A stretch of 40,701 bases of DNA from Leptolyngbya sp. DLM2.Bin15 (GCA_007694125.1 RECH01000315.1:1-40701); one strand, 5' to 3'; shown: positions 8,607 through 17,621, counted from the first letter of the stretch. Program-made: numbers and translations. The notes: generated from the sequence alone by a model not told the origin.

Positions 8607-9155
8607 ATGGGAGATAACAGCAAGCAGCAAGACCGGGCAGCATTGGGCGATCGCGGTGAACGCTTGGTAGCCCAGTGGCTAATCCAAGAAGGTTGGACAA
8701 TTTTACAGCGGCGCTGGCGCTGCCCGTGGGGCGAGCTAGACTTGGTGGCCTACCAATCCGACGGACGCAGCCGAGGCACCCTAGCCTTCGTGGAAGTAAA
8801 AACCCGCAGCACCGGCAACTGGGATGCGGATGGACGCTTGGCCATCACCCCTGGCAAGAAAATTAAGCTTGGTCGCGCTGCAGAAATCTTTCTATCCCGC
8901 TATCCTCACCTGAGCGATATGGACTGCCGCTTTGATGTTGCCCTAGTTCTGAGGCGATCGCCCCCTTTCAATGCAAAACAGCCAGATGCAAAACAGCCAG
9001 ATGCAAAACAGCCAGATGCAAAACAGCACCGTCCGATCTCTCCAGACAGTGCTGATGGTTTAACCAGTCAACCAGCTTCTATTCAGCTTGGTACACCCAT
9101 GATCTATGACAACGACTGGCTCACCCTCGATTACATCGTTAATGCTTTTGATTAG
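8607..9155 (+). CDS. YraN family protein (UPF0102), endonuclease-like fold
   Basis: The N-terminal 115 residues carry the family signature in order: [17 protein letters not shown], the segment [15 protein letters not shown] and [12 protein letters not shown]. These contain the E...GExD...ExK residues of the restriction-endonuclease-like fold. The biological role of YraN proteins is not settled; DNA repair or recombination is often suggested. The start ATG follows GAGGAGG at 8594-8600, the best ribosome binding site in this part of the window. At 182 residues it is longer than the usual 115-130, because a four-copy AKQPD-type repeat and a nonconserved stretch are inserted before the final [16 protein letters not shown] block. 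The stop overlaps the stop of the convergent next gene by four bases. Confidence 0.88.
   Translation: MGDNSKQQDRAALGDRGERLVAQWLIQEGWTILQRRWRCPWGELDLVAYQSDGRSRGTLAFVEVKTRSTGNWDADGRLAITPGKKIKLGRAAEIFLSRYPHLSDMDCRFDVALVLRRSPPFNAKQPDAKQPDAKQPDAKQHRPISPDSADGLTSQPASIQLGTPMIYDNDWLTLDYIVNAFD
8971..9027 (+). repeat. 15-bp coding minisatellite in the yraN-like gene
   Basis: ATGCAAAACAGCCAG is repeated three times exactly (8971-8985, 8986-9000, 9001-9015), followed by 12 bases of a fourth unit. The unit is a multiple of three, so it encodes a repeated five-residue AKQPD-type unit without breaking the frame. Confidence 0.92.
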
Positions 9156-9568
9156 GCAAGAGTTTCTGGGCAATAGCCAAGACCTTGCACAAACTGACGG
9201 CGAAATTCTTCAATTTCATTGCGGTCGGGCTGCCCATGGGACACCACAGCCACTTGGTAGCGACGCATCACATCTACTGGCGACTGCCCATTTTCCAGAC
9301 CCCACAGCGCCATACGCACGCGGATATCAGGTTCACTGGGAATGCCAAGCTCAGCAAGAAACGCCTGAAAGTCTCCGTGGCGCTGAGCATCGAGACATCC
9401 ATCGATCTTAACTTTCACCACCCATCCATCAATTTGATGAATCACGGTCATAAACTGTACTGGCAGCCAAGTGGTGTTGTGTAGACGTTCAATCACCCGA
9501 AGCACTAGGCTGGCGTTTGCTAGATAGTAAAGGTATTCCATATCTTTTTGCTCGAAGTTGAGCCTCAT
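9152..9568 (-). CDS. Conserved hypothetical protein, 138 aa
   Basis: A small soluble protein with no signal peptide or membrane helix. Sequence features are [20 protein letters not shown] near the N-terminus, a beta-rich centre ([18 protein letters not shown]) and a helical C-terminus ([20 protein letters not shown]). It reads like one of the uncharacterised proteins conserved among cyanobacteria, but I do not recognise a named domain. The ATG at 9568 has GGGAG just upstream; a second ATG at 9541 is an alternative start. It converges on, and overlaps by four bases, the yraN-like gene. Confidence 0.72.
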   Translation of the reverse strand: MRLNFEQKDMEYLYYLANASLVLRVIERLHNTTWLPVQFMTVIHQIDGWVVKVKIDGCLDAQRHGDFQAFLAELGIPSEPDIRVRMALWGLENGQSPVDVMRRYQVAVVSHGQPDRNEIEEFRRQFVQGLGYCPETLA

Positions 9569-9829
9569 TTCTCCCTGTTCTCATTGTGGTTCCTTTAGAC
9601 AGGGGTGAGTAGGGGAGAAGCACCCGACTTCCTATGGGGAAGTCCACCCAAGTTCTGGATTTTCTGGGTATGGGCCGGGTTAACCGCCCTCGGATTTTGC
9701 CGGTTTGTGCTAATCCATCCTTAGGAACGTGCGATATGCTAATCAGCACCCCCTTGCTGCTTCAACCCAACGGATTGGGGCATCCTAGGCCAATTAACCT
9801 CAATGTTGTATTGAACCGTACCCTCTTCT

Positions 9830-10993
9830 ATGACCCACGACAGTTTGGCCACGCCCCCCTCTGTGCCATCAGACCTACCCAATGACCTGGATCGATCGCT
9901 CTCGGCCTATGATTACCATCTTCCAGAGGAGCGAATTGCCCAAAATCCAGTAGTTCCCCGCGATCGCTCTCGGCTGCTCGTAGTCAACTCGACCACCACC
10001 CATGAGCATCATCATTTCCACAACTTGCCGCAGTTGCTCAAACCTGGAGACTTACTGGTACTCAACAATACCCGTGTACTGCCCGCCCGCCTCTATGGCC
10101 GCAAACCCGGCGGGGCAGCGGCAGAAATTTTGCTCTTGGAGGAACGGGGGGTGAATCAATGGCTCGCCCTCGTGCGTCCTGGACGCCGCCTGCGCCCCGG
10201 TGCCCAGATCACCTTTGGCGATCCTGATCAAGATCCGTCCTTAACCCTCGTCGGCACGATCCAGGAGGTTGATCCTGAAACTAGCGGGCGGATTATTGAA
10301 TTTCAAACCCCACCAGGGCGATCGCTCCTCTCCCTCCTCGATGACCTAGGCAAGATTCCCCTACCGCCCTACATCACCGAAAGCACCGCCGAGCCCGAGC
10401 AATATCAAACCGTCTATGCCGAACGGCCGGGAGCTGTCGCTGCGCCCACGGCCGGTTTGCACTTTACCCCAGAACTCTTCGAAACCCTGCAATCCGCTGG
10501 CATTAACCATACCTACCTGACGCTGCATGTGGGCGTGGGCACCTTTCGCCCCGTGGAAGCAGAGGTGATTACCAACCACCAAATGCATGGCGAGTGGCTG
10601 GATATTTCCCCGGAAACCGTGGAGGCGATCGCCCGCACCAAGGCCCAAGGCAGCCGCGTGTTTGCGGTGGGGACAACGGTGGTACGGGCCCTCGAAGGGG
10701 CGGCCCAATCAGGGCAACTGCAGCCTTTCTCCGGCAAAACCAATTTATTTATCTATCCTGGCTACGCATGGCAGGTGGTTGACGGCATGATTACCAATTT
10801 CCACTTGCCCAAATCAAGCTTGATGATGTTAGTCAGCGCTTTAATTGGCCGCGAACGCCTGCTATCGCTCTACCAAGAGGCGATCGCCCAGGCCTACCGC
10901 TTTTATTCCTTTGGGGATGCCATGCTGATCATGCCTGAAGCCCGCATAGATTCCTCTCCTGCCCTAGCCCCACCCCCTGTGACGCCCCTCTAA
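9830..10993 (+). CDS. queA: S-adenosylmethionine:tRNA ribosyltransferase-isomerase
   Basis: QueA transfers and isomerises the ribosyl group of SAM onto preQ1-modified tRNA, making epoxyqueuosine at the wobble position of GUN anticodons. Family signatures are [20 protein letters not shown] with the following DRSRLLVV, then [16 protein letters not shown], the block [25 protein letters not shown] and [15 protein letters not shown]. Length (387) is slightly above the usual 340-360 because of extensions at both ends. The first of the likely starts, ATG at 9830, gives a 23-residue nonconserved leader. The SRPBCC gene follows four bases after its stop codon, suggesting cotranscription. queF, from the same pathway, lies about 1.4 kb downstream. 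Confidence 0.96.
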   Translation: MTHDSLATPPSVPSDLPNDLDRSLSAYDYHLPEERIAQNPVVPRDRSRLLVVNSTTTHEHHHFHNLPQLLKPGDLLVLNNTRVLPARLYGRKPGGAAAEILLLEERGVNQWLALVRPGRRLRPGAQITFGDPDQDPSLTLVGTIQEVDPETSGRIIEFQTPPGRSLLSLLDDLGKIPLPPYITESTAEPEQYQTVYAERPGAVAAPTAGLHFTPELFETLQSAGINHTYLTLHVGVGTFRPVEAEVITNHQMHGEWLDISPETVEAIARTKAQGSRVFAVGTTVVRALEGAAQSGQLQPFSGKTNLFIYPGYAWQVVDGMITNFHLPKSSLMMLVSALIGRERLLSLYQEAIAQAYRFYSFGDAMLIMPEARIDSSPALAPPPVTPL

Positions 10994-10997
10994 CCCC

Positions 10998-11444
10998 ATG
11001 ATGAACTTTTCCCGTTCCTGCCTGATCCAAGCCCCCGTCACCACCGTTTGGGAGTTCCACGAACGTCCTGATGTGCTCAACCTGCTCACCCCACCCTGGC
11101 AAGCCGTGTCTGTGGTGCGGCGTGAGGGAGGTCTGGGGGTGGGTGCGGAGAGTGAATTTCAGCTCTTCTTTGGGCCCATTCCCCTGCGCTGGCTGGCCCG
11201 CCATACCGCCTGCGATCTCTACGAAGAATTTATCGACGAACAGGTCACCGGCCCCTTCGCCTATTGGCAACATCGCCATCAGTTCAAGGCCGAGGGCGAT
11301 CATACTCGGCTCACGGATGCGATCGCCTTTTCCCTGCCCGGCGGTTGGCTCAGCGATCTGATGGGCGGTTGGTTGGTCCAAGCCCAGCTCGATCGATTAT
11401 TCGCCTACCGGCATCAGGTCACCCAGCGCTATTGCGAGCTCTAG
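10998..11444 (+). CDS. SRPBCC (START/cyclase-dehydrase-like) family protein
   Basis: A 148-residue protein with the helix-grip pattern of SRPBCC ligand-binding proteins. The opening FSRSCLIQAPVTTVWEFHER is typical of the first strand and helix. It is followed by a series of strands and a final long helix, LDRLFAYRHQVTQRY. The pattern LFFGPIPLRWLARH and GPFAYWQHRHQF resembles the COG4276-like group sometimes annotated as SulA-like inhibitors, a label without direct support. It starts four bases after the queA stop and probably shares its transcript. It converges with the tail-anchored protein gene, two bases separating the stops. Ligand unknown. Confidence 0.8.
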   Translation: MMNFSRSCLIQAPVTTVWEFHERPDVLNLLTPPWQAVSVVRREGGLGVGAESEFQLFFGPIPLRWLARHTACDLYEEFIDEQVTGPFAYWQHRHQFKAEGDHTRLTDAIAFSLPGGWLSDLMGGWLVQAQLDRLFAYRHQVTQRYCEL

Positions 11445-11446
11445 AC

Positions 11447-12031
11447 CTAGCGGCTGTTGCCGTTGTTTTGCAGCAGCGGTCGTACCACTAGGAAGCCAGC
11501 TCCAAAGGCGGTGAGCATCACCACCACGATCACCAGCGTCAGCCAGAGCCCATTCATCCTGCGGGACGGACTAGCTTCGGCGGGCTGAGGTGCTTCGGGC
11601 TGCTCCGTGAAAAAGGTATCAAAGTTCGGCAAGTCTGGGGCTGCCGACGCTTGCCCACTAGAAGGCGGCGTAGTCACCGTCGAGTTGACCGGAGCCGCTG
11701 GGGACTGAGCCACTGGGGATGGAGCCGCTGGGGAGGCTGGGGCAGGAGCTGCTGGAGCAGAGGGGGACGCCGTGCCCACCGTGCCCACCAAGGGCTGCAC
11801 CATCAACGCTGACTGCACCAGGCTGGTGAGGGCCTGCTGAAGCTGCTGATTGTGCTGGGTCAGTTGCTGGTTTTTATGGCTGACGGAAAGAAGTTGACCT
11901 TTGGTGGTTTCTAGCTCCGCCGCAAGCTGCCGATAAACCGAAATGGGGACAGAGGGCGCGTAGCCATTGCCCCCGCTTGCAGCAGGCGGAGTCACAGACG
12001 GAGTGGTTTGAGAGTGAAGTTTGGGTGCCAT
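11447..12031 (-). CDS. Coiled-coil, Pro/Ala-rich protein with a C-terminal membrane anchor
   Basis: A 194-residue protein with four parts: a short Ser/Pro-rich head; a predicted coiled coil at about residues 33-75 rich in Gln and Leu (HKNQQLTQHNQQLQQAL); a Pro/Ala/Ser-rich linker at about 85-130; and a single hydrophobic helix at about 161-183 (LWLTLVIVVVMLTAFGAGF), followed by 11 residues. There is no N-terminal signal peptide, so the topology is that of a tail-anchored protein with the coiled coil in the cytoplasm. The N-terminal APKLHSQTT and ISVYRQLAAEL segments recall a conserved cyanobacterial hypothetical. The function is unknown; a scaffold or tether is plausible from the architecture only. 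Confidence 0.78.
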   Translation of the reverse strand: MAPKLHSQTTPSVTPPAASGGNGYAPSVPISVYRQLAAELETTKGQLLSVSHKNQQLTQHNQQLQQALTSLVQSALMVQPLVGTVGTASPSAPAAPAPASPAAPSPVAQSPAAPVNSTVTTPPSSGQASAAPDLPNFDTFFTEQPEAPQPAEASPSRRMNGLWLTLVIVVVMLTAFGAGFLVVRPLLQNNGNSR

Positions 12032-12349
12032 CAGTTACAAACGCTGTCTTAGAATACTGAGCTGAGATACTGGGTGGTGCAAGGTGGGTGAGTCCAACGA
12101 CCTTGGCAGGTGGCGAGTCCTCATCTGCTGCCCCAACCTGGGGACTGAATCAAGGCAGCCGTAAATGTGTGGACAGGCTGGGGAACAGGGATCTGTGGAA
12201 AAGACTGACCTTAGGGTAGCTGAAATTTGCGCGATCGATCCCGTTTTTGCGAAATTGGTTACGGCTTGCCCCACACCTGCCCCTCAAGGGATGATGGTAA
12301 ACGTAAACCATGCACCAATATCTAGACCCAACCCAACCCAACGCAAGCC
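12032..12349. other. Divergent intergenic region containing one DnaA-box-like site
   Basis: This 318-base gap separates the tail-anchored protein gene and queF, and must carry both promoters. A single TGTGGAAAA lies at 12194-12202, the same 9-mer that is clustered near 32.7 kb. A preQ1-type riboswitch would be plausible before queF, but no aptamer consensus was found. Nothing else is recognisable. Confidence 0.5.
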
Positions 12350-12796
12350 ATGACGAACTCTGCATCTAGCTCCACCGTAGACAGCCAAGCTAACGCCCAA
12401 GCTCCTGACCAAAACGATGAACCCAAATATGGCGAACGGGAAATTGCCGAAGGCAACCTGATTACCTTCCCCAATCCCCGCCCCGGCCGCCGCTATACCA
12501 TTGCCATCAGCCTGCCGGAATTTACCTGCAAATGCCCGTTTTCCGGCTATCCCGACTTTGCCACCATCTATGTCACCTATGTACCCAACCAGCGGGTGGT
12601 GGAACTGAAGGCCATCAAGCTCTACATCAACAGCTATCGCGATCGCTACATCTCCCACGAAGAATCGGTGAACCAGATTTTGGACGATTTAGTCGCCGCC
12701 TGCGATCCCCTAGAGATGACCATCAAGGGTGACTTCACCCCTCGCGGTAACGTGCATACCGTGGTGGAAGTTCATCACCAAAAGCCGGCCCAATGA
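12350..12796 (+). CDS. queF: NADPH-dependent 7-cyano-7-deazaguanine (preQ0) reductase
   Basis: QueF reduces the nitrile of preQ0 to the aminomethyl group of preQ1, the step before tRNA insertion in queuosine synthesis. The catalytic cysteine is in EFTCKCPFSGYPDFATIYV, and the diagnostic QueF motif is ELKAIKLYINSYRDRYISHE, which binds NADPH and substrate. At 148 residues it is the short single-domain form. The N-terminal 30 residues are Ser/Ala/Gln-rich and not part of the fold. The stop codon overlaps the first ATG of the M42 peptidase gene (ATGA at 12793-12796), so the pair is translationally coupled or at least cotranscribed. Confidence 0.96.
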   Translation: MTNSASSSTVDSQANAQAPDQNDEPKYGEREIAEGNLITFPNPRPGRRYTIAISLPEFTCKCPFSGYPDFATIYVTYVPNQRVVELKAIKLYINSYRDRYISHEESVNQILDDLVAACDPLEMTIKGDFTPRGNVHTVVEVHHQKPAQ

Positions 12797-13962
12797 CCCC
12801 AGCCATGACCGATCGCGATCGCCTCTTCCAAACCATCGAAACCCTGGTGATGCACCATTCCCCCAGCGGCGCTGAGGGTGAGATCGATGGCTATTTGCGA
12901 GAGCAGTTCACCGCCCTGGGGCTCGACTGTTGGCAGGATCCAGCCGGAAATGTGATCGCCCGCGTGGCCGGGCAGGATTCTAGCCGGGCGATCGCCATCA
13001 CTGCCCATAAGGACGAAATCGGCGGCTTGGTGAAAACCATTGATGCCGAAGGACGGGTGCGGGTGGGCAAGCTCGGCGGTGCCTTTCCCTGGGTCTACGG
13101 AGAGGGCGTGGTGGATCTCTTGGGCGATCGCCACACCGTCAGCGGCATTCTCAGCTTTGGATCCCGCCATGTGTCCCACGAATCACCCCAAAAGGTGCTC
13201 CAGGAGGATCAGGCTGTCCGCTGGCAAGATGCCTGGGTGGAAACCAAGCGCACCCCCGAGGAGCTAGCGGTGGCGGGCATCCATCCCGGCACCCGCATGG
13301 TGATCGGCAAGCATCGCAAGCGCCCCTTTCGGCTACAGGATCACATCGCCAGCTACACCCTAGACAACAAGGCATCGTTAGCCATTTTGCTGGGCTTGGG
13401 CAAAGGCCTGCGATCGCCCGCTGTGGATGTCTACCTGGTTGCCTCTGCTAAAGAAGAAGTGGGCGCGATCGGGGCGCTGTACTTCACCCAGCATTTTGCC
13501 CAAAGCTTCAGCCAGCGGCTGCTCCAGACTCTGGATCAAGACGACACCGTCCCCCGCAATACCCTAGAAGCGATCGCCCGGCAGATTGCCCAATCCCAAA
13601 CCCTCGACGCCCTGATTGCCCTAGAAATTTGCCCCCTGTCCTTGGAATATCCGGTGCAGGATGGGCCAGCCCCGGTGCTGCTGGTGCAGGACGGCTACGG
13701 CATCTATGACGATGGGCTAAACCAAGAGCTGCAACAGGCCGCGATCGCCGCCCAGATTCCCCTGCAGCTTGCGGCCCTCAGCGGCTTTGGCAGTGATGCC
13801 TCCATCGCCATGAAAAACGGTCACGTGGGGCGGGCCGCCTGCCTGAGCTTTCCCACCGAAAACACCCACGGCTACGAAATCGCCCACCTGGATGCGATCG
13901 CCCATTGCATCACCATCCTGCAGCATTATGGCCAGTCGTTAGGGCCAGCCAGGGATGCCTAG
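12793..13962 (+). CDS. M42 family metallopeptidase (glutamyl/deblocking aminopeptidase type)
   Basis: M42 enzymes are two-metal aminopeptidases that form tetrahedral dodecamers in the cytoplasm. Visible elements are the SPSGAEGE start of the fold, the first metal ligand in ITAHKDEIGGL, the bridging aspartate in TLDNKASLAIL, the catalytic glutamate pair in ASAKEEVGAIGA and the C-terminal ligand region SFPTENTHGYEIAHLDAI. The usual VAVDVGHA-type third ligand segment reads ALEICPLSLEYPVQDGP, so the corresponding acidic ligand differs in context; this may be a feature of the cyanobacterial branch. About 40 extra residues lie between the EE motif and that segment. The start could be ATG at 12793 (overlapping queF) or ATG at 12805. 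Confidence 0.88.
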   Translation: MTPAMTDRDRLFQTIETLVMHHSPSGAEGEIDGYLREQFTALGLDCWQDPAGNVIARVAGQDSSRAIAITAHKDEIGGLVKTIDAEGRVRVGKLGGAFPWVYGEGVVDLLGDRHTVSGILSFGSRHVSHESPQKVLQEDQAVRWQDAWVETKRTPEELAVAGIHPGTRMVIGKHRKRPFRLQDHIASYTLDNKASLAILLGLGKGLRSPAVDVYLVASAKEEVGAIGALYFTQHFAQSFSQRLLQTLDQDDTVPRNTLEAIARQIAQSQTLDALIALEICPLSLEYPVQDGPAPVLLVQDGYGIYDDGLNQELQQAAIAAQIPLQLAALSGFGSDASIAMKNGHVGRAACLSFPTENTHGYEIAHLDAIAHCITILQHYGQSLGPARDA

Positions 13963-14138
13963 GCTTAGGCCACTGATCCCATCCCCAGCCAATCCCTACC
14001 AGTGCCCCATCAAGGGCGATCGCCCCTCCTGACCGCCCAAACCGTGTCGGATGTAACAACCTGTGAATCCCTCAGGGCTGATCCCCAAGCGTCCTTAATA
14101 ATGGAACATAGATAATCCATCGCCCATTAGGTTCAACT

Positions 14139-14600
14139 ATGCCTGTAACCGTTGCCGAGGTCATGAGTCAGGAGCCGATCACGGTCAATCCCAACTCTCC
14201 CCTCAAAGAAGCAATTCAAATTTTGGCGGAGCGCCACATTAGTGGATTGCCCGTGGTTGACGATCAGGGCAAACTGGTCGGCGTCATTTCCGAAAGCGAC
14301 CTGATGTGGCAACAAACGGGGGTGACCCCGCCCGCCTATATCATGCTGCTGGATAGCGTCATCTATCTCGAAAATCCTGCCCGCTACGACCGCGAACTCC
14401 ACAAAGCCCTGGGGCAAACCGTGGGCGAAGTGATGACCAAAGAAAGCGTCACCGTGCCGCCCAGCAAGCCGCTGAATGCCGCCGCCCAGCTCATGCACGA
14501 GCGCCATGTGCGTCGCCTACCCGTGGTAGACAGTGACGGCACCTTGGTCGGCATTTTGACCCGAGGCGACATCATTCGCTACATGGCTAGCCAAGACTAG
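14139..14600 (+). CDS. Tandem CBS-domain protein
   Basis: A 153-residue protein made of two CBS domains and little else. CBS1 spans roughly residues 1-62, with VAEVMSQEPITV and the block GLPVVDDQGKLVGVISESDL. CBS2 spans about 92-150, with VGEVMTKESVTVPPSKPL and RLPVVDSDGTLVGILTRGDI. Paired CBS domains form a Bateman module that binds AMP, ATP or SAM and signals energy or ligand state. In cyanobacteria, stand-alone CBS proteins can regulate thioredoxin systems or metabolism, but the partner here is unknown. It is separated by about 180 bases from the peptidase gene and probably has its own promoter. Confidence 0.9.
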   Translation: MPVTVAEVMSQEPITVNPNSPLKEAIQILAERHISGLPVVDDQGKLVGVISESDLMWQQTGVTPPAYIMLLDSVIYLENPARYDRELHKALGQTVGEVMTKESVTVPPSKPLNAAAQLMHERHVRRLPVVDSDGTLVGILTRGDIIRYMASQD

Positions 14601-14659
14601 CGCCCGCGGATGCTCCTCGATCCGATAAGCAAGCCCCTTTTAGATGAGTGTATTTGCCC

Positions 14660-15325
14660 ATGCCCCATCCAGAGTCGATCCAGGCCTTACTCACTGCCGA
14701 CGATGCTGGCGATCGCATCAGCGGCATCAATCAACTGCGACAGATTGATCCAGCCGTTGCCTTTCAGATGATCCAGCCCGCCATTAACGACGCCAATGTA
14801 CGGGTGCGGTATGCCGCCGTCAGCCAACTGGCGTCCTTGGGCATGCAAGATCGGCACCATGCCCTGCATCTCCTGCGCGATCGCCTCCTGAATGATCCTG
14901 AGCTCGACGTGCAGGCAGCCGCAGCCGATTCCCTGGGGGCGCTGAAGCTCACCGAGGCCTACGACGATCTGGAAAAGCTGTACCACAGCACCTCCGAGTG
15001 GCTGATCCACGTCAGCATTGTGGCCGCCTTAAGCGAAATGGGCGAACCGCGAGCCTTTGAGCTGCTCTGTATGGCCTTGAGTTCTGATAATGAACTGGTG
15101 CGCACGGTGGCGATCGGGGCCTTGGGCGAATTTGGTGATCTTCGGGCCATTCCCTTGCTGATCCCCTACGCCAACAGCGATGATTGGCAAGTGCGCTACC
15201 GCGTCGTACAGGCCCTGAGCCGCCTCGATAGTCCCGATGTTCGTACCACCCTAGAGCACCTCGCCCACGATCAGGTGGAGTCGGTGGCCCAGGAAGCTAA
15301 AGCCTACCTTAACCCGACGTCATGA
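14660..15325 (+). CDS. nblB: HEAT-repeat protein, NblB-like phycobilisome degradation/lyase-family protein
   Basis: About 221 residues made almost entirely of HEAT/PBS-lyase repeats: paired helices such as VRYAAVSQLASLG, DVQAAAADSLGALK, VRTVAIGALGEFGDLRAIPL and VRYRVVQALSRLD. The overall length and the sequence of the repeats match my memory of cyanobacterial NblB, which is needed for phycobilisome breakdown during nutrient starvation, probably by binding or removing bilins. Related CpcE/F lyase subunits are usually longer or paired with a partner gene, not seen here. ATG at 14660 is preferred over GTG at 14648, which would add four residues; neither has a strong ribosome binding site. Confidence 0.75.
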   Translation: MPHPESIQALLTADDAGDRISGINQLRQIDPAVAFQMIQPAINDANVRVRYAAVSQLASLGMQDRHHALHLLRDRLLNDPELDVQAAAADSLGALKLTEAYDDLEKLYHSTSEWLIHVSIVAALSEMGEPRAFELLCMALSSDNELVRTVAIGALGEFGDLRAIPLLIPYANSDDWQVRYRVVQALSRLDSPDVRTTLEHLAHDQVESVAQEAKAYLNPTS

Positions 15326-15341
15326 CATCCTGAGCCATGGG

Positions 15342-15370
15342 CTGACGCTGCGCTGACCCTTGATTACAAT
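15342..15370 (+). promoter_or_regulatory. Possible promoter placing the start site at the J-domain gene's ATG
   Basis: CTGACG (15342-15347) and TACAAT (15365-15370) are separated by 17 bp, a standard sigma-70 layout. The -10 ends only seven bases before the ATG at 15378, so the predicted transcript would have no leader. No experimental start site is available. Confidence 0.35.
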
Positions 15371-15377
15371 AGCTTTT

Positions 15378-16073
15378 ATGGTCAACGCAACCCATTACCA
15401 CACCCTTGCTGTTAGCCCCTCTGCAACCCAGGCGGACATTAAGCGTTCCTACCGGCAGTTGGTGAAACGGTTCCATCCCGACAGCAATCGGCATATCGGC
15501 AGTCATGAAGCGATCGCCCAGATTAATGCTGCCTACGAAATTCTCAGCGATCCCCAAACCCGGCGTTCCTACGATCGCCAGCTTGGCTATGGTCATCAAA
15601 AATCCGACCGCCGACCAGACCATGCGCCATCTCCCCGCCAGCGTCGCCGAGGACGAGATGCGGATGAACATCTGCGCCAATGGCTGCAGCGGGTCTATCA
15701 ACCGGTCAACCGTGAACTGTGCGAGGTGCTGTACTCTCTAGACGAACAAATTGACGACCTCGCCGCCGATCCCTTTGACGATGAGTTGATGGACGATTTT
15801 CAAGCTTATTTGGAACAATGCCGAGAAGCTCTAGCCCTAGCCCATCAGCTTTTTCAATCCATGCCCAACCCCGCCAGCGTCGCTGGGGCCGCGGCCAATC
15901 TTTACTACTGCCTCAGCCAGCTTAGCGATGGCGTGGATGAACTCGATCGCTTCACCGCCAGCTATGCCGAACATTACATCCATACAGGGCAAGAGCTATT
16001 CCGCATTGCCCACCGGCTGCGGCAAGAGGCGGAAGCTGGCATCTGCGAGTTGGGCATGGCGATCGCCCCCTGA
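15378..16073 (+). CDS. J-domain (DnaJ-like) protein
   Basis: The N-terminal 65 residues form a J domain with the essential HPD tripeptide (VKRFHPDSNRH), the YHTLAV start and the ending AAYEILSDPQTRRSYDRQLG. This domain recruits and stimulates Hsp70. The zinc finger and C-terminal substrate domains of DnaJ are absent. After a basic linker, residues 105-231 form an acidic, helical domain (LDEQIDDLAADPFDDELMDD) not recognised in other families, which presumably binds the client or targets the protein. ATG at 15378 is preferred over a TTG six codons upstream. The gene follows the nblB-like gene by 52 bases. Confidence 0.85.
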   Translation: MVNATHYHTLAVSPSATQADIKRSYRQLVKRFHPDSNRHIGSHEAIAQINAAYEILSDPQTRRSYDRQLGYGHQKSDRRPDHAPSPRQRRRGRDADEHLRQWLQRVYQPVNRELCEVLYSLDEQIDDLAADPFDDELMDDFQAYLEQCREALALAHQLFQSMPNPASVAGAAANLYYCLSQLSDGVDELDRFTASYAEHYIHTGQELFRIAHRLRQEAEAGICELGMAIAP

Positions 16074-16130
16074 CTTCTAAGATTGCGAGTACAATAGAAA
16101 TTTGGGTATTTGAGCAGCGGAGTTCTAAGC

Positions 16131-16151
16131 AGTCTAGCAATGCTCTAGACT
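16131..16151. repeat. Short perfect hairpin upstream of der
   Basis: AGTCTAG (16131-16137) and CTAGACT (16145-16151) pair perfectly across a seven-base loop, between the J-domain gene and der. A TACAAT -10-like hexamer lies upstream at 16090-16095. It may be an operator or a leader hairpin of der; no T-run follows. Confidence 0.35.
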
Positions 16152-16262
16152 AGGCGATCGCATCATTACGGCGAGGGTGATGGGGGTTCGTGAATGGCTC
16201 AGATTTTTACTCGTCTATTCTGAATCACTCTCTATCGCGGCTGACGTCTCACGCATAAGTCT

Positions 16263-17621
16263 ATGGTACTGCCGGTTGTTGCAATTATTGGTCGCCCCAA
16301 TGTGGGCAAGTCTACGCTGGTCAATCGTCTCGCTGGGGTGAACGAAGCGATCGTTCATGATGAACCTGGGGTGACGCGCGATCGCACCTACAAGCCAGCT
16401 TTCTGGCAAGATCGAGAATTTTTAGTCGTCGATACCGGCGGTCTCGTCTTTGACGACGATACAGAATTTCTGCCGCTGATTCGCGAACAGGCCATGGCGG
16501 CCCTCGCCGAAGCCAGCGCGGCCATTATGGTGGTGGATGGCCAAGACGGCGTCACCAACAGTGATGAAGAAATTGCCACCTGGCTGCGTCAGCATTCCGT
16601 GCCGGTGTTGATTGCGGTGAACAAGTGCGAATCGCCCGACAAGGGGCTGATGCAGGCGGCAGAATTTTGGAGCCTAGGCTTGGGTGAACCCTTTCCCGTA
16701 TCGGGTATCCACGGTAACGGCACCGGCGATATGCTGGATCAGCTAATCACCCATCTACCGCCGATTAGCGAACTAGAAGAGCTAGACGAAATCCGTGTAG
16801 CCATCGTCGGACGACCCAACGTGGGTAAATCTAGCTTGCTCAATGCCTTTGTGGGCGAAGCCAGGGCGATCGTTAGCCCCATTTCCGGCACCACCCGCGA
16901 TGCCATTGACATGGTGGTGGAGCGAGACGGCAAGCGCTACCGGCTCATTGACACGGCCGGGATTCGCAAAAAGAAACAGGTGGAATACGGCCCAGAGTTT
17001 TTTGGCATCAACCGGGCCTTTAAGGCGATTCGCCGGGCCAATGTGGTGCTGTTGGTGATTGATGCCGTCGATGGCGTCACCGAGCAAGACCAGAAACTAG
17101 CCGGACGCATCGCCGAAGAAGGCCGGTCCTGTGTGGTGGTGGTGAATAAATGGGACGGCGTCGAAAAAGACTCCTACACCATCTACGACCATGAGCAGAA
17201 AACCCGCGATCGCCTCTACTTTGTGGAATGGGCGGAGATGATTTACGTCAGCGCCCTCACCGGACAGCGGGTGCCCAAGATTTTGGAACTGGTCGATCGT
17301 GCCGCCGAACAGCACCAGCGCCGCGTCTCCACCTCGGTGATCAACGAAGTCTTGGAAGACGCCGCCCGTTGGCACTCGCCGCCCACCACCCGCCAAGGCC
17401 GCCAGGGTCGGATTTACTACGGCACCCAAGTCACCAGCCAGCCGCCCTCCATCGCCCTCTTTGTCAACGATCCCAAGCTCTTTGGCAACAACTACCAGCG
17501 CTATATTGAACGCAAATTCCGCGAAAGCCTGGGCTTTGCAGGCACCCCGGTTCGCCTCCTGTGGCGGGGCAAGAAGATGCGCGAAATGGAACGGGGATCC
17601 AACCGCGCCACCCGCGTGTAG
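16263..17621 (+). CDS. der: Ribosome biogenesis GTPase Der
   Basis: Der (EngA) is an essential GTPase with two tandem G domains that assists 50S subunit assembly. G domain 1 has the P-loop [14 protein letters not shown] at residue 10 onwards, DTGG as G3 and NKCE as G4. G domain 2 has [18 protein letters not shown] as G3 and NKWD as G4, followed by the C-terminal KH-like domain (residues about 355-452) ending with [14 protein letters not shown]. Length of 452 residues is standard. The ATG at 16263 immediately precedes the P-loop strand, as in homologues. A hairpin lies about 110 bases upstream. Confidence 0.97.
   Translation: MVLPVVAIIGRPNVGKSTLVNRLAGVNEAIVHDEPGVTRDRTYKPAFWQDREFLVVDTGGLVFDDDTEFLPLIREQAMAALAEASAAIMVVDGQDGVTNSDEEIATWLRQHSVPVLIAVNKCESPDKGLMQAAEFWSLGLGEPFPVSGIHGNGTGDMLDQLITHLPPISELEELDEIRVAIVGRPNVGKSSLLNAFVGEARAIVSPISGTTRDAIDMVVERDGKRYRLIDTAGIRKKKQVEYGPEFFGINRAFKAIRRANVVLLVIDAVDGVTEQDQKLAGRIAEEGRSCVVVVNKWDGVEKDSYTIYDHEQKTRDRLYFVEWAEMIYVSALTGQRVPKILELVDRAAEQHQRRVSTSVINEVLEDAARWHSPPTTRQGRQGRIYYGTQVTSQPPSIALFVNDPKLFGNNYQRYIERKFRESLGFAGTPVRLLWRGKKMREMERGSNRATRV

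Noticed and set aside
12200-12349. Possible preQ1 riboswitch before queF
   Set aside because: The leader lacks the short GC stem and A-rich tail of the preQ1-I aptamer and no other fold was convincing.
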